From NCBI RefSeq assembly GCF_963259705.1, contig NC_081849.1, forward strand, positions 57,880,093-57,944,092: a stretch of 64,000 nt of DNA. Reading direction: 5' to 3'. This document shows positions 26,501-39,500 of the stretch, one piece after another. A program made the translations under genes and the position numbers. The DNA comes from Myotis daubentonii (Eukaryota; Chordata; Mammalia; Chiroptera; Vespertilionidae). The notes beneath the pieces were generated by a model. That model was not told the DNA's origin and ran no database searches. It was given only the letters and a program-made list of their open reading frames with translations. Within the stretch, counting starts at the first letter, position 1. The number at the start of each line of letters is the position of its first letter.

Positions 26501-29500
26501 GAGTCTTGAATCATTAAAATAATCACCATTTTATAAAGTGTATCATTTGCATACTGGAATATTTTAAATCTCATTAAGTCTAAAATGCTGTGTAAGGAGA
26601 GGGTGAGAACAGTTAACATTACGTGATCTAACATTTATTCAACTTCACTGTTTCCTGTGAGGCTTTGTTGACTTTATTTTAAATTAAAAAATATTTGTGC
26701 TCTCTTAGTCTTCCTTTGGTAGGTGCTTTAACAGTTCATTTCAGTTCATTGGGTTTTTAAAACAGAGCTATTGTGTTTATTCATCTTTTGCTTGCATGTT
26801 TCCCTGGATTTCAGTCCTGTTCTGGTATCTGTAACAAGAACATTATCTTGAAAAACAAATATATCTGTATGTATATATGCCAAGAATGAGCTTGAACAAG
26901 CAATAAAAATAAATGAAGTAAAAAGCCGTTTAAGGGTTATTTTATAAAGTTAAATGGGTTTGTATCTGTCACTGTATAAAGTGATTACTGTATTATTGAC
27001 TATATTCCCTATACAGTGCATTACAGTCTCCATAACTTACTTATTTTATAACTGGAAGTTATACCTCGTATTCTCCTAATTCTAGAAATGTTCAAAGTGG
27101 GTTTGTTTGCTTAAAAGATCAACACATTTGAAATCATCAAATAGTGTTCAGTTTCATTTACCCATGGCATTAGCCTTCTTACATTGTAATTCAGCTATGT
27201 ATTTTTCCCCCAGAATTCACATTGTAAATATGAAACTCTATACTATTTGTGACACCTTTAGTAACTAAAATGATAAAATTTAGAGATTCTTTTGGATTTT
27301 AATTTATGAACTTTATATAATCAAATTCATGTAAATTGAAACGGATGAATAAAAAGAATAGCATTTATATGGAGTCAGGTTAAGGTGGTATTCAAATCTT
27401 GGCTCTTACACTTAATAATATAAACTCTTTGGATCAGGAATATAATCTTTTTCATCCCATATTCTAACTTAAAGTGTGAAGTTCATTAGATTTTATGAAT
27501 AAGTTCAATATTTTATGATTTTCTATAGGTTACTTTCATCTCTGAGTGTTTTTGTTTGCTTTGACACATTTTTAAAAAACCAAACAGTGACAAATATATA
27601 TCAAAGATTTAAACTGTAATTCAAACTCGTTACATCCTTTATTACATGGTTTGCTTCTTTCCTGTCTTTTAAATTTATTACTTTAATGGGTTTTCTCTTT
27701 GATTGTTACCAAGTGTTTTATGAATCTAGGATCCTTAATTGCTTGGCCATGAAAGGTCCAGTTGATCATAAATTTATCCTTTATCCTTACTTTGGGGGGA
27801 AAGGGGGGGTAATACTGAAAGCCAGCCAACTTTAGGCGATTTTTTGTTTTTATTTTTTCCCAAATACACGTTTTAAATGTCTGTAGTTAAATCACTTGAT
27901 TTTTTGTGATGCTTTGTGACCTGATTAATGGAAAATTACATCTTCACATTACAGTGTTTTAGAAACTGTGTTCATATAACAATCACTTTAAGGCCTGTAA
28001 TGACACACATGACTAATTTTTATTTACTAATCTTTTTATGTGTTATTTTTAAATCCTGCCCTTACAGATTTTTTCACTTTTTGATCAACTAGTTTTAATC
28101 AGCAGCTCAAATTCATTTATTTGTTCATGGCTGAGATTTAGATTTTGGAGTCATTATAATATAGTTGGACTAATATTTTAAACAGTGGAAGCTTATAAAA
28201 ATTTCCAGGGGAAAGTATACAGAATAAGAGGAATAATACCAAAGATAAAATGTCTGAATGATGGGCAGAGGTAGAGGAAAGCAAATTTGTGTGTGTGTGG
28301 AATATGAAACCATGGTAAGGTGATAATGAGTTCACTTAAAGTTGCTTTCATTTGATGTTTCAAGTTCTTAAATTAGAAGGCCAAAGAGAAAACAGCACAT
28401 GAAAGTGTAAACAAAAATGAAATTGAAGTCCATACAGAAAAATAATACTAGAGAAAGTAACTTCTGGTTCTTGGTTGTCCATAGAAGCCATCAAACCATT
28501 CAGGTGTCAGCAGTGGGTGGTAAGCAGTTAAATTGGCTCAGCTCAACCTATAATTGTCTGTATTGAATCCTTTCTGTTTCTTCTAGCCTTCAATTTGCCC
28601 ACATGATGTGGGGGTGCCTTTTATGGTCAGTTTTAGAGAATATTTCAGTGTCAGCTGGATTCTTGACAGTGTCCAGTTTCAGGTATCTAACCTGTGTGTT
28701 ATGAAGCCAGCATTCCCTCTCTTTATCTCAGCGTGGTACAGGGAGAGTGTTATGTAACCAAAGCACCAGCAGGCAGGAGACATGCAGGGAATTCAGTTCA
28801 CTAATCTTGTGGCCTTAGACAAGACCTTTAACCTTGATGGTCCACGTTGTCTTCGTCTTCGCAGGACAGTAACAGTGCTTGCCTGCCTGATGTTTTGAGT
28901 TGGTAGTGGATTTGTCCTAAAAATAAGAGATTTGTGAAGGATATGTTACAATTAAAATTGTTATACCAATGACAAAGAATTTTTGCAGAATAATGATATT
29001 TTACTTTTTTTAATGGAGAACTTTGCTGTTGTTGAATATAGGTAGAGACATATGGACCTGATATTAATATAATCTGAGAATCCCTTTGTGGAATTAATTT
29101 TGTATTTTAATTTTATATTTTTCAGCCTTTTTGATATAATAGGTAATAATTTATCACCCCCTCTGTGTTTTAGAAGTGTCACACACACTCTAGACACTTT
29201 GTTCAGGGACAAGTGACATAGTTTGCTTTGATAAGGGTGGAAAGTATGGTTACAGTATGCTTGCTAAACCAAATATGTTTTCCTTTTTGTTAAATACTGC
29301 ATTACTTAACCCTACCTAATTTATAAAAGTTTATGTAGTTGAATTTTATAAGTGATAGCTTTGCTCTCTTTAATGCTTATATCAATGTGGGAATGGAATT
29401 TAACTTTTCCTTCCAGAAATAATAAAGGAGATGATAAATATTATTATAAAATAAATTGAATTTATAGCAACAATTAGATATTTAAAAGGCTTATGATTTT

Positions 29501-32500
29501 CCCTGGCAAGACATTTATCATGTCCTCATTCTGTTTAAATGCAAACTATAGTAACAAAATACAAAATATAGTTTACCACATGCCAATATTTCTTCCTCTT
29601 GAATTTCTCTAACAATTCAGAGCGTGTTTTCTGGAGAGGAAATACTTGGCTAGTAGGGAGAAATGGAAATCTGAGCTTAGGTGTATAAGGAAGAAAAGTG
29701 CCGTACTAGGAAATATGGATATGGTTAAATGCATGTGGGAATAAGACTTGAATCTGTCTGTAATGGGACAATTTGATAAGCTTAATATATTTACACTTAA
29801 ATCCCATCATCAATTAAAGTTTTACTTGTACTTCATTGATCTTTCAGTGAAGAAATAGTTGACATAATTTTAGTTTATTATCTTAATACTAGAGGCCCAG
29901 TGCACAAAAATTTGTGCACTCGGGGTGGCGTCCCTTAGCCTGGCCTGTGCCCTCTCGCTGTCTGAGACCCCTCGGGGGATGTCCACCTGCTGGCTTAGGC
30001 CCGCTCCCTGGGGGATTGGGCCTAAGCTGACAAGTCAGACATCCCTCTTGCAGCCTGGGAGCCCTTGGGGCATGTCCACTTGTCAGCGGGGAGAAGGCCT
30101 AAGCTGTAGTCGGACATCCTTAGCACTGCTGAGGAAGCAGGAGAGGCTCCCGCCATCACCACTGTACTGGCAGCCGTCAGCCTGGCTTGTGGCTGAGCAG
30201 AGCTCCCCCTGTGGGAGCACACTGACCACCAGGGGCAGCTCCTGCATTGAGCGTCTGCCCCCTGGTGGTCAGTGTGTGTCATAGTGACCAGTCATTCCCA
30301 GTCGTTCTGCTGTTAGGGTCAATTTGCATATTACCCTTTTATTATATAGGATAGAGGCCTGGTGTATGGGTGGGGGCCGGCTGGTTTGCCCTGAAGGGTG
30401 TCCTGGATCAGGGTGGGGGTCTCGCTGGGGTGCCTGGCCAGCCTGGGTGAGGGGCTGATGGCTGTTTTCAGGCTGGCCAAGCCCCCCAGCAGGGACCCTC
30501 ACCCCATGAGGGTGTGGCCATCCTGGGTGAGGGGCTGATGGCTGTTTGCAGGCTGGCCACAGCCCCCAGCCACCCAAGCTCCCAGTGGAAGCTGGCTAGA
30601 AGCAGTTATCTGGGATTTATTTATCTTCTATAATTGATACTTTGTTGCCTTGAGCAGAGCCCACAGCTGGCCAGGGCTGGTGGGAAGCTTGGCTTCCTCC
30701 ATCACCAGGGCAACCAAGCCTCCTGCTTGCTCCAAGCTCCGTGGCTGCTGGCCGCCATCTTGGTTGGGTTAATTTGCCTATAGCCGCTCTAATTGGTTTG
30801 TGGGCATGGCTTGTGTGTGTAGTGGAGGTACGGTCAATTTGCATGTTTCTCTTTTATTAGATAAGATTCCACTGAATGTTCAATGTCACATCTGCACACT
30901 TCGGAAGGTGTGGTAATCCCACAGATGGGATTTTAACAAATGTCTGCTTAGTACACAAATGCTCCCCAAGTAGCAGAATCAGCTGGTGGCTTTTTGTAAG
31001 AGATTACATTTTCTTTCTATTAACTATCGTGTATTTAATTCCCATGGTACGATGTTAAAGTGTCATTATGCATCTGACTAGGCATATAGTTTTTATAACA
31101 ATTGACTGTTTTGTAGTACTTTCAAATCTTCATTGTAGATAACATTGTGGGTATCACAGAAGTCCTACTGGATACTCCTTAATACTCTCTGCTTAGCGAT
31201 GAGAAAATACTCCCCTATTCTTGGTGTGCACTTAGCGTTAGCTTTCCATAATGGTTTGAGGGTGTGTAAACGCAGCATATAGCTGTGAGTTATAGATTCC
31301 AGGTCTTATCACCCAGGTACTCCACATGTTATTTTGGCCTTCACAAGAATTTGTCTCCAGATCTATCACTGTCCTCATTTAAAGATGAGGAAACTAAAGG
31401 TCGAAGGGAGTTAGCAGAGGGAGACGTGCGGTAAGTGGTTAATAATAGCACACACATTCAGGGTCAGGAGACCTATAATCCAGGCTCTGCCACTTAGAGC
31501 TCTATGACCTTGGAAATGGTTCTTAACCTCCATAAATCTCAGTTTCCGAATATATTGAAAGGTCAAGAACGTCCAGTCTCATAGGACTATTATGAACATT
31601 AAATAAGATATAATACACATGCAAACGGCTTGACATACAATGTGTGCTCAGTAGGTATATTACTACTGAGGAAATTACTCAGATGCTAGGAAGAGGCACT
31701 GATGACAGTCCCCTAGGTCACTTTCTGACTCTTCTGTTGCTTTCTAATCAAGGCATGAAATGGATGTGAAAGTGAGTAGTATTACTATAGCTTCTAGTAA
31801 TTTTAAGAAGGGAGAGGTAGTAGGTATGATATCTGAGAGATCAAACTTCATGGAAGGCATAAATTACATAGCTGGAGTTGAAAGGCCAGGACATAAAATA
31901 AGTTTTCTAAAACATCACATTTTAAATGACAGTGAAAAGGGAGTTCACCCTTCCTGGACTCAGCTTTGCGAAATATTTACTTAAATCCTTTATTGATTAT
32001 TAACTTTGAATATGAGAGCAACAGAAACATTTGTTTGTTTTTCCAAGTGCCCTCTAGTGATCCTTCCCCAAAACGTACTTGTCACTTTTCCTACTTATGC
32101 AGTGGTAATACATATTAAAATATCCTGCCAACATTTAGAATGGTAGGGGCTGCTGTTTAGAACAAGTCTCTTCTTTTCTGTCTCAAGTTCCTGTAATACT
32201 TTAATTAAATCTCATTTGATGCTTAATATTTTTGACATTCTTTTCTAGTTCTTTATTTCCATAGCTTAGATTCCCTACTTAAAGGCAGTCTGTCTAATAT
32301 CTAATTACATTGGCTAATATCCCCAATACAAGGCCAAAAACAAACTGTAAATTACTTTGAGATGAATAGTTTCTTTCATTTCTTATTCATCTTCTCAGTG
32401 GCCCAGTAACTCTAGTTGGAACTAACATCAATTCTATTGATTAAAAATTAATTTTAAAAGATCCCTACTAAGATAATTTAGAGAGTTTAAGTGTGTCAAT

Positions 32501-35500
32501 TTTCAAGATTATTTCCTAATGTAAGTTTTAGTTTTGTGTGTACATTTTTATATCATTTTAATAGAAAACTTACTAATATTTGGTATAACTCTTAAATTGT
32601 GCCACATACTGGAAATTTTGGAAAAGAAGTGGAGTTAACCCTGACATCATGAGGGTTTTTTAATGCATTTAAGCAAATTTGGCCATTAGAAAGCAAACAG
32701 CAATAACAAAACTTACAGAATACAAAAAGAGAAAAAGTCTTTTCAGTGAGAAGAGATTAAGCATTTCCTTTGGTCTTGATTAACTGTTAGATCAATTAAT
32801 TTACCTCAAAGTATTTTTTTGGCCTAAGGAAATCTGTTCTCTGGCCTTTTGCAGTTGTTATATGCAGAGGCCAAACTTTTGGCCTCTTCTTTCAAAGAGA
32901 TATGTTTCAGGTTCTGCAAAGGCAAGAACTTGGCATGAGATTCCAGTGTGACACATGCGCTTGATGATTTACCAGAACATATACTTCAAGCAAGAAACGG
33001 TTTTATATGACTAGTGCCCCGGTGCACAAATGTGTGTATGGGTGGGGTCCCTCAGCCTGGCCGGCGATCAGGCGCGGTCTGGCCCAGTCCTGATGGGGGC
33101 TGGCCGGCCATGGAGAGACCACAGGAGGACTCCAGGGCATGTTTGGCCCGCTTGCTCAGTTCCGATTGGCCACTCAGTCCTGATTGGCCAGACCCCAGCA
33201 GCAAGCTAACCTGCCTGTTGGAGCGTCTGCCCCCTAGTGGTCATTGCACGTCATAGCTATGGGTCCAGTGGTCGGACACTCGGTTGGACACTTAGCATAT
33301 TACGCTTTTATTATATAGGATGCTTTGCTCAGACCGAGAGAAAAGCTGGTTAATAGTAAGTCTCTAGTTTTTCACCAAGCCTCATTATCTTTCTCACATA
33401 AGTCTACTGAAATCAGAAGTCTTAAAAGTAAAGTGAGATTCAGTTTTGTTTAATGGTTTCTTATTTAAATATCACAGGTTAAAAGAGAATAGAAAAATGG
33501 AAAGATATTGTGGCTATATCTAAATGGTTATACTTTGTAACTAGTCAATCCATAAGCTCCGGAAATGGAGCTAATCATTAAAACTTCCATTTATTGAACA
33601 TACTAGAGGCCCGGTGCACAAAAATTTGTGCACTCGGGGGGGAGGGGCGGTCCCTCAGCCTGGCCTGTGCCCTCTCGCAGTCTGGGACCCCTCAGGAGAT
33701 AACGACCTGCTGGCTTAGGCCTGCTCCGGGGTGGCAGAGGGAAGGCCCAATCCCTAGGTGCAGCCCCTGGTCGGGCTCAGAGCAGGGCTGATTGGGGAGT
33801 TGGGGCGCCGCCCCCTGTCATGCACAGAGCAGGGAGATTGGGAGGTTGTGATGCCACCCTCAGCCACGATCAGGGTAGGGCCGATTGGGGGGTTGGGGCA
33901 CCATCCCCTGTCACACTCAAGGCAGGGTCGATGGGGAGGTTGCGGCGCCACCCCCTGTCATGCACAGAGCAGGGCCAATCAAGGGGTTGGGGCACTGCCC
34001 GCTGTCACGCACAGAGCAGGGCCAATCAGGGGGTTGGGGCGCCGCCACTCTCACACTCAGGGCAGGGCCGATGGGGAGGTTATGGCTCTACCCCGTCACA
34101 CGCAGAGCAGGGCCCATGGGGGGGAGGGGGTTGGGGAGCTCCCCCCTATCAGGCACAGAGCAGGGCTGATCAGGGGGTTGGGGTGCCTTCCCCTGTCACG
34201 AACAGAGCAGGGCGGATAGGGAGGTTGTGGCCCCACCCCCTGTCACACACAGAGCCGCAGGGCAATCGGGGTTTGGGCGCTGCCCCCTGTCACGCTTATC
34301 CCGGTGCTGGGAGGCCTCATGGCTCCGCTGATCCCGGTGCTGGGAGACATATTACCCTTTTACTATATAGAATAGAGGCCTGGTGCACGGTTGGGTGCTG
34401 TCTGGTTTGCCCTGAAGGGTGTCCTGGATCAGGGTAGGGGTCCCCACTGGGGTGCCTGGCCAGCCTGGGTGAGGGGATGATGGCTGTTTGTAGCTGGTCA
34501 CACACCCTTCAGGGTGGGGGTCCCCACTGGGGTGCCTGGCCAGTCTGGGTGAGGGGCTGAGGGCTGTTTTCAGGCTGTCGGGTGACTGAAGCTCCCAACT
34601 GCTCCTTTTTTTCTTTTTTTCTTTTTTTATTCTGGGCCAGCTTTAGCTTGAGGCTTGGCTCCAGCTCTTAGGCCTCCGCTGCTGAAAGTAGGTTTCTGGC
34701 CTTTGCTTACAATGTTGCGAATCTGCTGGCTGAGTTTCTTAAACTGCCCGCTCAGAGGCCTGCAGCTGCAGGCGGGGAACGTTGGTTTCCTCCGTCACTG
34801 AGGCAACCAAGCCTCATGTTAGTTTCAAGCTGCCTGGCTGCTGGCCGCCATCTTGGCTGACAGTTAATTTGCATATCTCGCTGATTAGCCAATGAAAAGG
34901 GTAGCGGTCGTACGCCAATTACCATGTTTCTCTTTTATTAGTGTAGATGCCAGGAACTTCACTTACATGCTCATTATTCTTCACAGCAATCCTGCAGGAT
35001 GGTTGGTTGGTTTATTTCAGTTATCACTTCACATATTAGGAGACAGGCTGCAAGAGCTCACATGTTAAGTGGCAGAGCTAAGATGTGAACTTAATTATGT
35101 CAGACACCAACATTCACATGCTTCTAAGTAAGATAATATTTGAGCGTGCTTGGAAAAATTCTAAATAGGTAAATAGTAGTTATTATTTCTGTTCAGCTGT
35201 TGCCTCCCAGATACAAATACACACATGCATGTGTGTGCACACACACAATGAGAAAGAGAGATGGGAGGGGGGAAAATGAGAAAAAACATTACAGTATGCC
35301 ACTGCTAGTAGTAAGCATCCCACCATGCCATCAGCCTTCCTTTCATATATATATAGGGTATCCCCAAAAATGTATATACACTTTGAGTAATTATTAACAC
35401 CATGGGTTAAATATAAAAAGAAACAAACATCAACTGAGCTATCGGAAAAAGCGTGTGTACATTTTTGGGGGACACCCTGTATTATTCACAAGTAGTTAGA

Positions 35501-36489
35501 AGATAGTAATGAAGGAGAAGCCATTTTACAAATGTCTGATACTTAGGATTAAACAAAAAATTAATGTGTGAATCCTTATTATGGATGACTTTAATACTCT
35601 CTAGTGGGATAAAGAATATAGACTTGAGCCAATGGAAAAACATACATGTTCTTGGATAGAATGATTCAACATCATAAATATGATAATTCTTCATGAGTTG
35701 ATTTATAGATTTAAAATGCACCCCGTAATAATGCCGACAGTTTTTTACGCCCAATCCAGTCAAGACATTCTAAACTTAATGGAAATATATTTCTTGTAAG
35801 GTGGGTGGTTGATTCTTTCTCTTTACCACCACTAGTTTGTTGATGTTTAGAATATTATTTGTAGGTATTAAAATCATTTTTATAGGTTATGTTCTGATGA
35901 GCCTTATTTTCATAAGTATATGGGAATGGGAGGAGTATTTATAGCTGCACCATGCAGTTCTTTGAAACTCCTAAGTTATATTCCAAAAATTATATAGGGA
36001 ATCCATCAAAAATTACTTTTAAGAATCTGTCATCTGAGTTGGAAATCAACCATTGGCAAAGGATTATTTACTGTCATTACAGTACACACCAGTATTTCCT
36101 TTTGTGTATGTTTTGTTTGGTTTGGTTTAGTGTATAGAGGTTTTTCCTCAGAGCCCTTGGAAACCACTTATTTGTAAAACTACTTACTGTATCATTGTTT
36201 TTCCATAGTTGCATTAAAATCCTCCCCAACTGACAGAAATGGAATCCAGGATAACTGTAGAACAAAATTTGGGGAAGGCCTGAACTTTAATGAAGGAGAA
36301 TTCTTATTACAGGTAAATTTTAATAAATATAGTTCCTTATAATTAGGATGACAATTGCAAATGGAGAATCCATTCATGGGTTGTTTAATTATTTCCAGTT
36401 CATTTTGAGTTAGAAGTCACCCAGCGTCGCATTCCACTTCCATTTACACTGCAGCAGCAAGTAGTGCTCCATTCCCCAGATATGTGGTA

Positions 36490-36532
<43 letters not shown>

Positions 36533-39500
36533 TTTGTAATCATTTTAGCCATTTTAAAGAGAAGAGTTTTTAGCAATAAAAGTAACAGCCTTAGTTGAAG
36601 TCAGTATTTATGAGTGACAATATTAGTCACATTACTGATTTTATAACTTTTTTCTCGGTAGGCTCTGAATGGCTTTGTGTTGGTTGTCACTACAGATGCC
36701 TTGGTATTTTATGCTTCTTCTACTATACAAGATTATCTGGGATTTCAGCAGGTAAATATTTATCTCAGGTCATTAAAAAAATTGTACTTTTTATGTATCT
36801 TATACTTTAGGGACACAATTGATAATTGCTATATATAAAATATCAAATAAAATGTGCTATAGGATAAAAATTATATATTTTCAGCTAATATATTTGATAC
36901 TATTAATAATTTACTACATTATGATTTCCTTAAAGCTTATGGAATTTATGGATATTATGTTTCTCCTTTAACTTAAGAAGGAACTCTTATATAAAAGAAA
37001 CATTCAGGTAAGGGGCAGATAGGGTTTGAATGGGGCAGGCAAGAGGATATTTGCCATCTAATTAGTATGGATATCCACTGGAGGACATAGGGCAACTATG
37101 AAATGGAGGAGGTAATATGTAACGGTACAAGCAAAATACCATGGCTTATACCTTTAATTCTGATTTATGGGGATTATGGAAGCTTTCCTGAAGGTAATGG
37201 TATTTAAACTAACTTAAAGAAAGTGTAGGATTCAGATGGGTTGACAGTTGTGGAGGGAACCCAGGGAGGAAAAGACAGAAGTACTATAGCTGTCGACTGG
37301 AAGTCCTTCAAAGAGGTGAATGTGTCTGGTTTATTTTATGTTATTGAATGAATAGTGAATAAGTGGACTAGTGAGTAAGGTGTTTGATATATTTGAGGGA
37401 AAAGAATATGAGATGTGATTTGAGCACAGTTGAATGCTAGGTATACTTATGTATTAATAGTTCCTAAATTCTAACCTGCATAAGACTCACCTGAAGAACT
37501 TGATAAAATTTTATAAAATCTTTAGGCCTCAAACCCCCCAGTATTCTGATTCAGTAGATGGAGGCAAGACCCATGCATTTGTATTTCTAGCAAGCTCACA
37601 GGTGATGTTGACTGCTGGTTTGAGAAGCACTGTTCACACTAGTATATAAACTGAAGATTAATCTGTGCTCTGTACACAATGGAAGCCACTAAAGGTTTGT
37701 GTTAAAGGGAATGTGTATACTCCAATCTGTGTTTCAGATGATAACTCTGGCAATTGTGTAATGGCTGTCATAGAGATGGCTTAATGCTACAACGTCAAGT
37801 TCATAGGGAGATTTCTCTAGAGAGCTAAAATAATGGAAACTAGTTGTTACCACAATTTCTGAAGATATTCCTGAAGATAATTTTGCTGACCCAGCCTTAG
37901 AATTTCTTTCAGACTTCTTAAATTATGAAGAAAATACATTGATGTCTGTGGAAAGGCCTGTTTGAAACTTAATTACCTAGCTATCTTAATTATTTGATAA
38001 TGTAATTCCTATCCATCATGAAATAAAGAGATTAGCTATTTCCCAATCTATTTTTTTCCCATATGTATACGTTAGCCTAGATGTTCGTGTCTGACATGGG
38101 TGGTGGCTTAGGCACCATTGAACTGCACGTTGTCACTCCTAAGTGGGCAATGATATTAATAGAGTGATTCACTATCAACCATTCTTTTTAGTTGCTTAGT
38201 ATGGCATAAAATAGAATACACAGTGTTATCACACGGAGTGTTTTGTGAAACTTCCATGTGTCTATATGTACATATGTGATGGATGGAAAATGTATTCAGT
38301 ACCATGAGTTGCAGTTTAAAAAAAAGAAAAATACTGGTTTAAGGATTAAGGGCTCATCACTGGAATCCATGCTGAGAGGCAAGTGGTGGAAGAAGAATTC
38401 TACCCTGGTAAAGGCATATCCCTTACTCTTATGGAGTCGACTTAGAGTAATTCAGTCTATAGAAAACTGTTAGAAAATGAAGAAAATACATAATGAGTAC
38501 TATTCGGTTTAGAGAAGTCAGAGACAACTGGATATTTCCATAAGGTTTTGTGAAAAATGTAGGACTTAGAAGATCAAAAGGGGATAAAAATATGCAGAAT
38601 GTAATACGTTGTAGTTAAGGAGTGAAGAAGTGACTTCCTTGACTGAAAAACATTTATGTGGCAAATAACTTCTGGCTTATCAATTGCAGAGCTAGTCTCT
38701 TTCTAGCTTTTCCTACCTTGGGTAACTGGAGAGCTTTGCAAGCCATTTGCTTTATTCATCACTAATCTAGCTAGGTTCCGAAATTACTTTAGTATGTCAT
38801 ATTTATTTCTTAAATCGATACTATTATTTTATTTCTTTGTATTTTTTTCCTTAGTCTGATGTCATACATCAGAGTGTGTATGAACTTATCCATACTGAAG
38901 ACCGAGCTGAATTTCAGCGTCAGCTACACTGGGCATTAAACCCCTCACAATGTACAGACTCTGGACAAAGAATTGATGGTAAGAATGTTTATAAAAATAC
39001 TTTGGACCTTGACTGGGTATCTCAGTGATTAGAGTGCCATCCCAATACGCCAGAGTTGCAGGTTTGATTCCCAGTCAGGACACATACAAGAAACCAAGGA
39101 ATTCATAAATAAGTAGAACAACAAATCCATGTCCCTCCCTCTCCCTCTCTCTCTAAAATAAATGAGTAACATTTTAAAAAGGTAGCTTTGGTGTTTTTAA
39201 TATAATGCTATGAAAAGAGGCAGAGAACCTAAGGGGCAAAGAACTTCTTGGTGAGGGTAGGAAAGTAGTGGAAAGCCATGTGTCTGTACCTGTAGTTCAC
39301 AGAGAGGCTGGTGAGCTAAGGAATGTTCGTTTTCTATAAAAAAAAAAAGTGAATGATTTTTTTATTTTGTTTATTTGTAATGATTTTTATTTGCTGTTAA
39401 TAAAAATGAATATATCTAAGGAATATTATGACAGCCATTGATGACTATCAAGTGGGAAAGTGTTGCCATACTCAGTAATGCATTTTATGAAATTACTCAT

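Larger units (their letters stand above)
20136..36208 (+). other. AHR: AHR intron 2
   Basis: 16.1 kb, GTAAGA...TTCCATAG. Holds five of the Helitron units, MIR and MER5-like relics, a CT microsatellite and a mariner-like MITE. Between 25.1-27.3 kb and 31.7-33.0 kb I see only AT-rich unassigned sequence. Confidence 0.9.

Noticed and set aside
29925..30577. ORFs of 119 and 102 codons
   Set aside because: They are inside non-autonomous Helitrons and show no Rep or helicase motif.
33758..34437. ORFs of 153 and 205 codons
   Set aside because: They read through a GC-rich minisatellite inside a Helitron; the repeats in the protein mirror the DNA repeat in more than one frame.
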